Origin: Chaetoderma sp. LZ-2023a | Taxonomy: Eukaryota > Mollusca > Caudofoveata > Chaetodermatida > Chaetodermatidae | Assembly (NCBI GenBank): GCA_034401795.1 | Contig: CM067360.1 | Location: 121,127,430 to 121,191,429, forward strand | DNA length: 64,000 bases | Direction: 5' to 3' | Shown: piece after piece, positions 11,998-40,799 of the stretch | How positions within the stretch are numbered: position 1 is the first letter of the stretch | Layout: each line of letters begins with the position of its first letter | The notes under the pieces: model-generated | Databases searched by the model: none | The model's input: the letters and a program-made list of their open reading frames with translations, nothing else | Told to the model about the DNA's origin: nothing | Program-made: the position numbers and the translations under genes

Positions 11998-12421
11998 TAT
12001 GTCGTCGGTCTGTCACACTTTTGGCAAAGACACCTATGTCGCAAAGTAGCAAGCTTTCACTTGTTACTGATGATTATTGAACTTTGAAAAATATTTTGTT
12101 GATGGAATATCATGTTTCATGGCACATGCATTACATTGTCTGACTATGCATTTCTAAAATTAACACAGAGTTCACATCGTAATGAATGTGAAGGATAAGT
12201 GAATGTTGTATCTGACTGAGCGAGCCAGGTTTTATAGCAAGGGTAGATTTGCGTTCAGAAACTCTGCAATTTAGCACTGAGTTTGAGGTGAGTACTTTTT
12301 CACAAAAAATCCTTAATATGCATGCTCAGCTTTAATGCTAAATACATGTAGTTAAAGATCTCATACATGTATATAGATAAATGTATCCTAGCTAAATTTA
12401 GCACTATTTCTTATTTAAAAT

Positions 12422-12899
12422 GGACACCAATTAACTAGGAGTGTAGCCACCTTTTTAGATCTAGATATTTGCTAGCGCCATTATTTCAAATTTTATCGTC
12501 TTCCCCTTGATTGATTGAAAGTGATTGCATCAATGATTTTCAGCCAAATTGTTATCAAATCTTGGCCCATAGACAATTGTATTATCGGCTGATTATTTTA
12601 ACAACAATTTGATGGAAAGCGGTTGCTGCTATACGGCAGCATCTGTTTTCAGTAAACTTGTTATAAATATATTTCTTTTCACTTGCACCGTAGAAGATAT
12701 ACAACTAGTATTGAACAATGCCATGCACTTACATGTACTCCACGCTTACCATGGAAGCCAACAGAAGAATGACTTACGAGAATGGTTTTATACCAACAAT
12801 TGCGCACTGGCGAAGACAATAGGGGCTGAAATAATGGCGCCAGCAAATGTCTGTCTAAAATTGGTGGCTACACTCCTAGTTAGTTAAAGTGTCTATAAA
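12422..12899. mobile_element. DNA transposon remnant/MITE with about 90-bp inverted repeats
   Basis: The left arm (about 12,422-12,510) includes AACTAGGAGTGTAGCCAC and TTGCTAGCGCCATTATTTCA. The inverted right arm (about 12,808-12,899) includes GTGGCTACACTCCTAGTTAG and the matching GCGCCAGCAAATG. The arms remain alignable through TATCGTCTTCCCC/TATTGTCTTCGCC. A 92-codon open frame (12,609-12,887) spans the interior but has no transposase features. Confidence 0.7.
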
Positions 12900-13439
12900 G
12901 CAACACATAGTCCTAAATTTAGTTAAGATACATTTACTTATCTTTTATTGATCAAGATATGGGAACTTTAAGCCATGCCTGTCATGTTTGTAACTTTGAC
13001 CTGCAGCTTCTATGGTGTATAAGTTAATGCTAAATAAAGGTTTATTGTGTCATCTAAACCAGGCATCGTTCTGTTAACATGTTTAGGTAAACCCTACGTC
13101 CTAATAGATGTATATACCTCAACTCGTGGACCAATAAACAATGAAATTAATTAGGTGATTAATCCTTTCCCCATTAGTATCTAGACTTGTATGAGTCTTC
13201 TCTGACACCCAGTTGGGCCTGTAAAAGATACTTTTGATGTTACCATCATGATATCCAAATACCTGTCATCAGGCCAGGTGAGTGTCAGAGAAAACTTAGA
13301 GCAGATCATATAGGCCAGATACACTACAGACCAGATAGAAAAGTCCATGGATGGCAATGTAAGAAATTTATTCTACATTTATTCTAAAATTATGCTGCCA
13401 TGAGCCATCACCAAAAAGCAAACTAGCTATATAATGGCA

Positions 13440-13680
13440 AAACCCTCCATTAGCTACACATTTCTGGCTACACACAGCTGGATAACTACTGTACTGGCTA
13501 CACCACTAAAGCAATCCGGCTACATCTCTCAAGTTTGCCATCCATTCCAGCTACACAGCTGCCGATGGCTACAGGAACATCTAATCCTGGCTACACAACT
13601 TGAAAATCATAATCTGGCTACACATTGTCTATCCCGGCTACAAAATCAATTGCGGTCACACATCTTCGTGTAGCCGCATC
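13440..13680. repeat. Cluster of TGGCTACAC motifs
   Basis: TGGCTACA or GGCTACAC recurs about ten times at irregular 20-35 base spacing and ends in the inverted GTGTAGCC (about 13,669). The same word lies in the inverted repeat of the element at 12,422-12,899. Confidence 0.55.
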
Positions 13681-13858
13681 TGGTCTGGAAAAGTATAAAA
13701 GGAAGGCCCAAACCGTGTCTTGGCATCCGGACTCAAGCTTACACACAAGTTCGCGTCAGGACAAAATAAGCACTATCAAGCTTCTTGAAGAAGTAAGAAA
13801 TTTATTCTGTTGAATATTTTGAATGTAACTGCCCAGTCTCTGAGATGGTATACGTTAA

Positions 13859-14220
13859 TGGACCTTTCCGGTTTTAGCGATGCCTCATCCATCCATAGTT
13901 AATCTCCGCCCACACCTCGCTTGTGTTGGATTGATCGATCACTGAACTTCTTGACTATCAATTTCCATAAAACTATACAGAGAAACCTGCCGAATATTTT
14001 TAAACTAATTTGACTTGGTGCTGTTGCTGCCGAAGCAGCAACAGTGTCCAGTCAAATTAGGTTCGGAAATAATCAACAGAATGTTTGTTAAATGGTAAAG
14101 AGACATACAATGTGTACAACGGGTGACCAGATTAAGCGTTAAAGACAGACTATTGTCGAGTCATTCATGACGTCACATAGTTGATTATGAAATCATATGA
14201 TTAAGTGATGAAATGGATTC
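13859..14220 (+). mobile_element. Hairpin MITE family F1, near full length
   Basis: It starts TGGACCTTTCCGG, then a GC-box arm (degenerate here), ATCAATTTCC and ATACAG, then the core palindrome: GCTGTTGCTGCC/GCAGCAACAG with CCAGTCAAATTAG. The 3' arm follows, with TTAAATGGTAAAGA and TCATGACGTCA. The right end reads GAAATGGATTCATGAATTT, as in the copy at 33,868. A stray left half-core lies immediately upstream at 13,807. Confidence 0.75.
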
Positions 14221-14621
14221 ATGAATTTCATGGTGCATGTATATCCATTTTGCTTGTCCTGTCTTCAGTATATTAAAGACATACGTGTAACAACAGGCCT
14301 CAGTTTCTATTTACATGTAGTTGTATCGAAAATGATATTTCTACCCTTTTTGGCTATTCTAGGATTTTAACAGCAGGGGCAAACATGAACTTTGGGAGTA
14401 TAGGACTCCCAGACTTCCACTAGTGAAAGCCCTGTCATGCGGTTCTAACTGATACACTGTTTACAAGGAAATTGGCAAAAATCATGAGTTTTTGTATTCA
14501 AATTGCATAGATGTGGGCGTCATAAGATGAATGCATGCCAGGTGAGTTAAATGTACTGCTGATTAACCCTTTCACCGACAAATAGCTGAAAAAATAGATT
14601 CTTTCCGATATAAATCTTATT

Positions 14622-14716
14622 CTGTTGAATATTTTAAAATTAATTTGGTTGGAAGCCATTGTTGCCTTAGACAGCAATGGCTTCCAGTCAAATTAATTTC
14701 AAAATATTCAGCAGTT
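14622..14716. mobile_element. F1/F2 core palindrome, isolated
   Basis: A near-perfect 95-bp palindrome: TGTTGAATATTTTAAAATTA...AGCCATTG facing CAATGGCT...TTTCAAAATATTCAGCA. The right arm continues with CCTGTATGGTTGCCTTGAAA, an F2-type feature. Confidence 0.75.
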
Positions 14717-14783
14717 TTCCTGTATGGTTGCCTTGAAAATGAGATATGGGGAATTCATCTGCGAAAGAGTCAAAATTGACAGC

Positions 14784-15612
14784 TTTCAGCAGTCCCATTA
14801 TCAAAATAATCTCTTCACCACCTCAGCATATCAGCAGAGGGGCAATACTGTGCCATACAACGCAGACACTGTACCGCTAGTAAGCCGCTAGCTTAAGAAG
14901 TAACAGCTTTCATCAGTCCCATTTTCAAAATAATCTTCACCAACTCAGCATACCAGCAGAGGGCCAATACTGTAACAATACAATGTCGATACTGTGCTGA
15001 CACTGCCGACAGGATGCCAATAGAACTACAACTTAAGAATCAACAGCATTCAACTATCCCATTTTCAAAATAAACCTTTCATCAGCTGAGCATACCAGCA
15101 GAGGGACAATACTGTCCCAATAATTCAAAATAAACTCCACCTGCTCAGCAGAGGGCCAATACAATGTTGATACTGTGGCGATTCCATGCCGGCACAGTGC
15201 CAAGAGTACTGAAGCTTGTGATGCAACAGCTTTCATCAGTCCCATTTTCAAAATAAACTTAGCCAGCTCAGCGTACCAGCAGAGGACCAATACTGTACCA
15301 ATACAATGCGGATACAGTGCTGATTCCATGCCGACACTGTACCGATACGGTGCCGATAGTACTGAAGCTTGAGAAGCAGCAGCTTTCAAGTCAAATTTTC
15401 AAAATAAACCAGCATGCCAGCAGAGGGCCGATACCATGCCAATACTATGCCGATACGATGCCGATACTGTGCCGATACCGTGCCGATGCATATTACATTG
15501 CCGATACTTTGGCGATGCTGGTCCGACGTGCCAAACAGTACCGGGCCGATGCCGGGTGCCGGTACCGGGCCGATGATTTGTCCGATACTGGGCCGATACC
15601 GGGCCGGCACTA
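14784..15612. repeat. About 150-bp tandem array running into a 12-mer GCCGATAC minisatellite
   Basis: Unit starts AGCTTTCATCAGTCCCATTT recur at about 14,785, 14,905, 15,045, 15,229 and 15,380, each with CCAGCAGAGGGCCAATACTG. From about 15,425 the sequence becomes a denser run of GCCGATACTGT-like 12-mers ending at 15,612. Open frames on both strands here are repeat translations. Confidence 0.7.
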
Positions 15613-16122
15613 ATGCGTTATCTGGGTAGTTGGTGTAACAATTGTGGGCAATAGTAATATATGTTATAACAATGCAGTACTTTATCTACCGTCCTTTGCA
15701 AAATATGGCATTCAACATTTACCCTCAAACACGTAGATGGATTTCAATGCAAGAAGTAGCTATAAAATCACATGAGGCATATAGATGTCCAGCGGTTGCT
15801 AAATAAAATAAAACATGCTGTACCAATTAAATGGTGTCGTCTGTCAAATGTAAATAATAATAGTTTGACTCCACAACCTGCATTAGTTCTGGTGTAGTAT
15901 TAATCAGGCTTACAGATTAATTAAGACACAGATAAATCAGCTGTAGTAATTAAATGATTTAAGCTAGTGCAGGCTCATTTATTTTTACAGCTCCCAACTC
16001 TATTGAAACTATGTTTGTTTTGCACCATATGTCCTTGAATACTTTTTCTTTACCATGCTGCTTTAATCTAAAATATTCGCAAGCGTCGGTTTTTCCACAA
16101 AAAAAAAGAAGTAATAGTAGTG

Positions 16123-16131
16123 CTAGTGGTC

Positions 16132-16225
<94 letters not shown>

Positions 16226-16226
16226 A
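16123..16226. repeat. (AGT)n microsatellite
   Basis: About 100 bases of uninterrupted AGT triplets. Frames read poly-Ser, poly-Val or, in reverse, poly-Thr. The same triplet is expanded at 39,862-39,961 and 49,828-49,911. Confidence 0.95.
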
Positions 16227-16439
16227 AATCAGTAGAAATGATGTGCAGATTATTTCCGTCGTGTTCCCCAATGCCCTGCTCGCGGCAGGTCTGTCATATA
16301 AATGTTCTGGTCAGGTTAATTTCGCAAAGCAATATAAAACGAAAAGATAGGTAAAACAAAATCATGTACGTCATAGAACAAAATGATTATGCGTTCGTAA
16401 TAAATGACAGTTGTTGCCATGAGTAATATTGTGGAGAAA

Positions 16440-16920
16440 TGACTTGGGAATGTCGCAAATCGGAGAAAATTGTCTCCCGGGCAGTAGGCCTACTATATTC
16501 ATATGTGTCTGATAAACCATTATCAGTTAAAGGATCCTTCACGTACAAAAATGCAATCGGCAATCCGACTACAAATGTGGAATCGCTTAATCAGAGGACA
16601 CTGAACACTACTTCTTGGAAAGGGAACAGCGGTTGCACTCTGCGGTTGCACTCTCTGTATTCAAAATTGGAATAGATGTTGCAGCGGTGAACGACCTTAA
16701 AATTATGTTACAAAATCAGTACCCCAGCGTATTCAGTGGAGTTGGTAAGTTAGATACAAAACAAGCTAGTATTCTCATTAATCCTGACGTCGAGTCTATA
16801 GCGCAACCAACAAGACGAATATCATTCAATCTTCGAGATGCTGCAGAAGCGAAAATAAAAGAACTCTTAGATGCTGAAATTATCGAGCCAGTTGATGGAC
16901 CAGCTCCATGGGTTAGTTAG
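16440..16920 (+). mobile_element. Ty3/Gypsy LTR-retrotransposon pol fossil fragment
   Basis: The translated right part reads NQYPSVFSGVGKLDTKQA, then TRRISFNLRDAAEAKIKELL and EIIEPVDGPAPWVS. This is the conserved lead-in to the reverse transcriptase of Ty3/Gypsy elements. The left part contains SDKPLSVKGSFTYKNAIGN, compatible with the region just before it. Only this piece is visible; the catalytic RT, integrase and LTRs are absent. It is a broken, truncated, old copy. Confidence 0.7.
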
Positions 16921-18119
16921 CACCAACAACATTCAGTCAATTTGTTTACGAAATATTCAACAAGTCCTTAGTAAATTGGCTATTGAAATTATTGTCTGGT
17001 AGCTTTGAGCTAATAATTAAGACGAATTATAAATTTTAGTCTTATTTCTGTAGACACAACATAAAATCTTACAGAAAGTGTGTTTAATAAATGTCTGATT
17101 ACACTGTCTTTTTCCATAACTACCACGACCATTTTAAAATGAATTTGTTTTCAAGTGCTGTGTTTCAGTTTTCTGTCTGCTCTCTATTGGGTAAATGGTC
17201 TAGCATAATAATGGAGAGGTGTGTCTCAGATTATGAGGATAACAGTAAATTGTATTATGCTACCATATCTGGTGTGGCCATTCTGGATGTGGTCTTGAAG
17301 GTAAATTGTATCCAATTTCATTCATGAGATTGCGATGTTCCCACGAAATTTGGTACTTTTATCACCAAAGCTGCATATTTCCAGGAATGTCATCATAATA
17401 ATCTGCGCTACTCTGCCAGACACGAACAAAAGGCTGCTTTCCATGTACACATGTTGCGTATGCATGCAACGTAAGCGTGATATGTAGGCCCTATACGTAT
17501 TGTAATTTTCTATGTACACGTATATGATGTGCATAAGCTTTGCGTATAGCAGGCATTTTGTAATAAATCTTTAAAAGCAGCTGAAAAGTACACCCCCACC
17601 CCCACCCCACCCCCACTGTGATGTCATATGTTGGAATTTGATTCCCAATGCAATTTTTAGCGGGACCGCACACACACAGAAATAAGCATCATGTGTGATG
17701 GACTCGTGGAAATATCACATATAATTAAGCTTGCATGAAATATATACGCATACGTACACGCTTCACGCATATGCATGTCACATACGCATACATGTAAAAC
17801 GTCCTTCATGGAGATATTTCATGGTTTATGTTCATTTTAAACAACTCACAATGTTCATTGCCACCACATTGTTTGAACCATAGTTATTATTGCAGTGGAT
17901 GGGAATTCTCAAACAAAATGGCATCGTCTTTGATAGTCAATCCTTATAGCATCCCTATCCAGCCAATAGAGGAAGCCAATCTGTCAATCAAGGACATGAC
18001 GCCATAATGAATAAAAGACCGGTTCTGGTCACACGTCCCCAGACCAAGTTTTTAGTACAACCCCCAATTTTTTAATCCAAATATTGTACACTCTTTCAAG
18101 AATTTAAGGGGATTACTCT

Positions 18120-18960
18120 GGTCATTACAGACAGATTTCAGCCAAATGCAATCCCGGTCAAGGTCTCATGCAAAGGGACGTATTTTCAAAATTTGAACTG
18201 AATCCATCCAGGATAACTGAAGTTATCAAACTGAAACCACATGTTTTACGATTTTTCAAGAAATCAAGGGATAACTCTGGTTGGTCTGGACACATTTCGC
18301 CGATATGAAATTCCCACCGAGGTCTTGTCATAAGGAGTTGATATTCAAAATTTGAAATGACTCCATACAAGGTAACTGAAGTTATGGAGCGGAAACCACA
18401 TATTTTATGATTTTTCAAGAAATAAATGTGGATAAGTCCATTTCGCCGATATGCAATCCCCACCGAGGTCTTGTCATAAGAAGTTGACATTCCAAATTTT
18501 TAATTAATCCATTCAAGCTAACTGAAGTTATAAATCGGAAACCATATATATTTTACGATTTTTCAAGAAATAAAGGGGATAACTCTGGTGGGTCTGGACA
18601 CATTTGGCCGATATGCAATCCTCAACGATGTCTTCTCACAAGGAGTTGACATTCCAAATTTGAAATGATTCCATTCAAGCTAACTGAAGTTATCGAGAGG
18701 AAACCCCATAGTTTACGATTTTTCAAGAAATAAAAGGGAATAACTCCGGTGGGTCTGGATACATTTCGCTAATATGCAATCCTTACTGCGGTCTTGTCAT
18801 AAGGAGTTGACATACTAAATTTGAAATGAATCCATTAAAGCCAACCGAAGTTATCGAGCGGAAACTAAATGCAGATGGACGCATGGACGGACAAACGGAC
18901 GCACGCACGGATGGGGTCAGTTTCTATAGTCCCCGTTGACGATATCGGGGGACTAATTAC
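18120..18960. mobile_element. Pearl-like (non-autonomous Helentron-type) tandem element
   Basis: Five units of about 160 bases are marked by CTGAAGTTAT(C/G) at about 18,217, 18,376, 18,521, 18,682 and 18,845. Each contains TACGATTTTTCAAGAAAT and CAAGGAGTTGACAT variants. The array runs into GGACGCACGGATGGGG and ends with a hairpin, AGTCCCCG/CGGGGGACT, next to TAATT. Known pearl elements of molluscs carry such 150-160-bp core repeats, and Helitron-type 3' ends carry a hairpin next to CTRR. The assignment is by pattern only. Confidence 0.55.
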
Positions 18961-19051
18961 GTCATAGGTAAGTAGACATCATAATTAAATGCGTCATAAA
19001 TGACATATCTAAGTCCGTTATAAATGCTTTAATAGTCCGCCAAGTCATTCA

Positions 19052-19220
19052 AATTGAATATTTTGAAACTAATTTGTCTGGGCGCCATTGCTACTATAGG
19101 CAGTCACAGCACACAATGAAATTAATTTTAAATTATGCAATAGCTTACATGTATAGTTTTCTGGAAATTGAGATTCAGGGACGTCACAGTTCGATCGATC
19201 CAAACACAGGCAGATCGTGA
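19052..19220 (+). mobile_element. Hairpin MITE family F1/F2, partial
   Basis: TTGAATATTTTGAAACTAAT, a diverged loop, the returning arm, then AGCTTACATGTATAGTTTTC and GATCGATCCAAACACAGG. The core and one arm are present. Confidence 0.6.
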
Positions 19221-20485
19221 TCATAGATGAACTGGATTCATCCATACTATATTGCTTGCAGACAGGAGGGATGAATACTCTGGCTACGTCATTGTGGAAG
19301 TTCTCAACATTTACCAGCTACTTCTTAAGGCTCATCGGCCGCGCTAATATAGTCAAGGTTAACCCCAACACTGATAACAGGATTAACAATTAATTTACGT
19401 TTCTGGTAAAGCTGGTAAGAGTCTGAGTATTAATAATTTAAACAGATGCTGGGCAACAGTCTTCTCCCGCAATAGAGAGTGTTACTGACTTAACTATATC
19501 ATGTGTCTATACTATATTATACTATGATTAGCCATATTTGGGAATCCCAGAGATAATGGCAGATTCATATATGTAGGAAATTGTTCTGTTCTTATGCTCT
19601 ACTGTAGGGGTAAAACATGCTTATGCTAAAATAATCTCAAAGTCATCCCTGTTCAAAATCTAAATTTTAAACCTTGGTTAGTAAATATAATTTTGTACTG
19701 TAAACGTTGATCAAAATGAATTTTATTGAACTCCGTTGACAATTCTGATTTCCAAAAGGAATTTATTTGAGATCCTTTAGTCACAAAGCACCTTCGGCAA
19801 CATCTTGAAAAGCATTCTACTGAAAGTGACCAACAACAGCCTGTTTCAAAATGAGCCCTCTAAAAATCAATTTTCTGAAAGTTTATGGGAAGAACATTAT
19901 AAAAGATGGCAATAGAGGAATTTCAGTAAGAAAATTATGACAAAATCGCAGATATGATTAATTAAACAGTTTATTAACAATGGAATAGTGCGATAGGTAA
20001 ACAGGTGATAGATTAAAACTTATACAAATGTAAATATTCTATATATTGCATAAATGTGTAGGCTGTTATAATAAGTTCTGTATTTATGAATGAACTGATA
20101 ATTCTTCAAATTTAGAAGTAATTTTCGAAGTAGCATTTTTTAAACTGAAAATGAGGAAATACAAAGGTGTGTCTGGGACATATTAGATGAATAAATTAGA
20201 ACGTAAACGCACAAGCAAACAAAACACACAGAAAACAAACACCATATTGCTATAATTTCCTGACCATTTGTCACTTTGTTTATGTGTTAGCTTGAATCAC
20301 CACTTTCCAATAATCATCACCAAAATTGACATGACTCTAAATTCATTGTACATCAGCAGATGACTGCCAAATTCCTTACGCGATGTTAAATGCAATTTTA
20401 TCGTAACATTATTTCATATGACACTAGAAAATATGGTATCATTGGAGAAATTTGCATAGCGAAACTTTAATTTAATATAAATGGT

Positions 20486-20880
20486 CAATGAATCTAGGGT
20501 GTAATTCACGAATGGTGGGTCAATCAAACTATGTTGTATTTAATGATACTATCCTTCCATCATGTAATTATATGCTACTCCTGTTACTACACATCCCTAC
20601 CATTTACCAAACATTTTTTACTGTTCAATGAAACTAGCGTGTAATGGATCACAACGTTGATCACTGGGACTTGGTTCTAACTGATAGTATCGCTGACCAA
20701 TGGAACTAGGCTGTAATTGGTAGTAAATTTGTACAACTGATATAAGTTGTAATTGATGGCAATGTCATCAATAGAATGAACTTGTAATTGAGCGCATGGA
20801 TATCGAATGAAACTGCTCAATGGAACCTGGTTATAATTGATGTTGTTCAATGAATGTAAGATGTAATTCATGCTATATTT
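20486..20880. repeat. Degenerate ~35-bp tandem repeat
   Basis: Units of the type GTTCAATGGAACTAGGTTGT followed by AATTGATGGTA recur about eight to ten times with much divergence. Confidence 0.5.
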
Positions 20881-21149
20881 GTTTTGTTACATTCCTAAAT
20901 TAAATAAATTAATCTTAGTTGGACATACAACAATCTTAGCATATCATGCACAGTGTCGATCTTGAAAAATTAGATCTTCTTGTAAGCTATTCTGAAGGTA
21001 TGCAATTATTTAAGGAACTCCTGGCTAATTTCTGAATGGAGTGAAATTTAGAGACTAGTTCTGAATGTTTACTGAGACTTAATATTAACATGAAAATCCG
21101 AGAGATACAATGTTATCCTTGAACATGATGGCTGGAATTAGGAACAGAT

Positions 21150-21480
21150 GCTTAATATAAAGGCAATAGCTCGGGGTCTTAGTCATTGCCCTCGTATTAA
21201 GCAACTGGTGATATAAAATAAAAAAGCGGATTAATTTATATTTAGGAACCATCATGAACTGACTTATAATTTATTAAAGTTGTAAGTAGAAGAGGAATTA
21301 CCCAGGGTCTTAGGTATACTCCTCCTACTATACACCTAATGAAAATAACATTGTTAAGCAATCATGTTTAAAATGAGAGGCCATGGTGTAGTTCTCGGGA
21401 ACATTGGTCTAAATAGCTGTATATTGGATAAGCATAACTCAGGGTCTAAGCTATTACCTTTCTAACACCTAACGCTGAGA
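21150..21480. repeat. Degenerate ~135-bp tandem repeat
   Basis: GGCAATAGCTCGGGGTCTTAG, GGAATTACCCAGGGTCTTAG and AGCATAACTCAGGGTCTAAG occur at about 21,162, 21,295 and 21,433, each followed by a similar ATTxCC(T/C)C(G/C)TA...ACACCTAA tail. No gene is seen between 19,250 and 22,700. Confidence 0.45.
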
Positions 21481-22376
21481 CAATATTAAGCGGTTTCTTT
21501 ATAATCAGAAATATTAATATATACAGTTGCTCAGTAGGAAAGCATAAATGGAGGTCTGAGCATATGAGCTGACTCTAATCTATATTAGAATGGTTTATTC
21601 GTTTTGCCAAATCTGTTCAAATTAAGATAAAGACCATGCTTAAAATATCACGGTAGCTTTTCACAGCCGTTTCATATAGGTGTAAGAATCTTTACCGTTT
21701 ATCCATTTACAATACATATTAGTTATTAAGATAGTAACAAGTATGGAAATGTTCGGTAAATGGTAGGGAATGTGTGGTAACAGAGAGCTACATTGAATTT
21801 TGCAGTGTTATTCTAGTCCAAGTTAGAACGAACCCAATAGATATAGAATGATTGAATTCAGAGTCTAGATACAAAGAAGTTGTTGTTATTAATGGCTATA
21901 TAACTGGTTATACAACACTTTGCACATCCTAAACACCACATATATACTTAGAATTATGTGATGCTGGCTTGTCTCATTGACCACAGCTGCCACAATGTAT
22001 CTTTTTGACATGATAATGTGTATAGGAATGGAAGCTTCTTCTCTATCTCTTGCTGATATAATCCTCACTGTGATTGTTAAAAGTAATCGATTAATTCATA
22101 ATAAGTCAGTTGGGAAGAATGGGCATCGACTTGTGAGTGGGCATAACAACGGGGATGGTGACCATTAGAATAGTCTAACAGGTGGTCGCATACAAACGGT
22201 ATTCTGGGTCTAATTAACCACTCAATCATGCGGATGTGGTATAAATTATGTCAAGATGACCAAAAAATAACATCAATTATTTTAATGATCAAATTACTTT
22301 ACACAATCATAACTGCAACTAGATTTAAGGAAATTTTGAAACATAATCAAAACTCCACTACTTTGCACAATACACA

Positions 22377-22377
<1 letters not shown>

Positions 22378-22451
<74 letters not shown>

Positions 22452-22610
22452 TGAACGGATGAATGAACGACCGAACTAACTAAATAACTAACTAACTAAC
22501 TGACTGACTGACTGACTGACTGACTGACTGACTGCCTGACTGACTAACTAACTAACTAACTTACTAACTAACTAAGTAACTAACTAACTAACTAAGATAC
22601 GCGGATAAAC
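22378..22610. repeat. (AACT)n / (CTGA)n microsatellite
   Basis: AACT repeats, interrupted by a CTGA run at 22,500-22,543. It lies just past the stop codon of gene 1. Confidence 0.95.
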
Positions 22611-22723
22611 AAACAAACAAAACATAATATACCATCTAATATGTCCCAGAGCAAAAGTTGCCTAAATTGGTCTAAAAACTCATTTTCCACTGCATGGTAA
22701 AGCAAACTGATATAAAGTATTGA

Positions 22724-39135
<16,412 letters not shown>

Positions 39136-39216
39136 GATTTTCTTGTGAATATATTTTGTAATTTAGTAATTAAACCAACTACACTTGTGCTAACATTCTC
39201 AACTTCTAATAAATGC

Positions 39217-39231
39217 GGTTCCTAAGCAACC
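39217..39231 (-). promoter_or_regulatory. Imperfect X-box (RFX site) upstream of start exon A
   Basis: GGTTGCTTAGGAACC on the minus strand, a near-palindrome fitting GTNRCC(N)RGYAAC with two mismatches. RFX X-boxes typically lie within about 150 bases upstream of ciliary genes. The core CTAAGCAAC is repeated upstream of start exon B. Confidence 0.35.
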
Positions 39232-39639
39232 CTCTTATATTAATATGGCGATTATTCATTATGACATCAGAGATTACGCCATCATCGTCATCAGTTTTGG
39301 TGGATTTTCCGGACTGTTTCATAATTGTTTATTATGACGTCAGAAATTACGCCAATAAACGTCATCAGTTTTGGGGGCTTTCCTCACTATTTCTGAATTG
39401 CTTATTATGATCCAGATTCAGATTATTTATTGGCACAAAATCTTTTACATGAAGATATAGCCGAACATGATATAAAAAAATGCTAATATATTAAATAATT
39501 AAATAATTATATGTAGTCAGACTAATATATTATGCTAACACATTTGTTACTGGTGGACCGACGCTTAGCGCATTTTTAAGGCAGTTTGTCTTTTAATGGT
39601 GCATTTTGAAACATAGTTAATACCGCTTTACAAACCTCA

Positions 39640-39961
<322 letters not shown>

Positions 39962-39989
39962 TATACTACTGCAACCAGTCCTTCTTCGC

Positions 39990-40780
39990 TCTCTTGAGAT
40001 CACCTCGCAGCATGCTCAACATATTCATACAATGACGCCCTCTCCCGGATTTATAAATTTGCCGGCTCCCAGTATGGTGAATTCCAAGGCTGCTGGTATT
40101 CCTTCTGGAATTCTTACCACATGGCCAAGTATGGACCACCTTTCTGGACGACTTTTACAGACAGGGGTATATAGTGCATCGGCGGAAATTATTTGAAGGC
40201 CTAGAGAGGTGTGCTTGGCGCTGCCTAGCTGTTACAGTTAGACAGCGTCTAGGATAGACAGCTTGCGTTGTATAAACGTAGTCTTTTTTATCAAGGTCAT
40301 TTTTTTTATCAACACACCCATAGCTTCCAGAACGACTAGCAGGCTATATTCCCCATGACATAACGTGCAACAATGTCAGCAGTACTGCAGAGCAGTGAGC
40401 CTTGGATTTTACTTTTCCACCATGGTTCACAGCCACGAAGTGGATCGTCATTTTATTTAGTTCCCAGCTTTGTCGATAGGTATATGTACTTGAATTCCGT
40501 TTAAGATTTATTTAGAAAGAGATTCTAAATTTTTTTGTTTTCTTGCAGTTCGTCAAGTGGATTCTTTTCCTCGTCTTTGAAATCCACATCGTCGGTATAT
40601 TCCATCTCTAGCTGCATACCCAGTGTGGACACTAAGGTTTGGTCGCGTGGACATATTTCAATGCAGCAACGAGGTAACAGGTCAAAAGAACAGGGGATAG
40701 ACTGTCTCCCGGTGGGAAGCAGATTGATGTCTCAAACTCTGCAGATTTCACTCCGCGTCGCCTCTCTCCACCCAGGTGTA
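39990..40780 (-). mobile_element. Non-LTR retrotransposon (LINE) RT and C-terminal remnant
   Basis: Minus-strand translation in two frames gives PPGDSLSPVLLTCYLVAALK (RT motif QGDxLSPxLF...) and then GMQLEMEYTDDVDFKDEE (the YADD box with A to T). Farther along (40,150-40,030) comes RWSILGHVVRIPEGIPAALE FTILGAGKF, a typical LINE C-terminal segment. Frames shift and stops occur, so it is dead. The piece at 43,470-44,110 carries the preceding RT part on the same strand. Confidence 0.75.
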
Positions 40781-40799
40781 TAAATGGGTACCAGTATAA

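Noticed and set aside
17091-17327. Possible host exon ending in AAG|GTAAAT
   Set aside because: No acceptor fits, composition is not coding-like and no partner exon was found.
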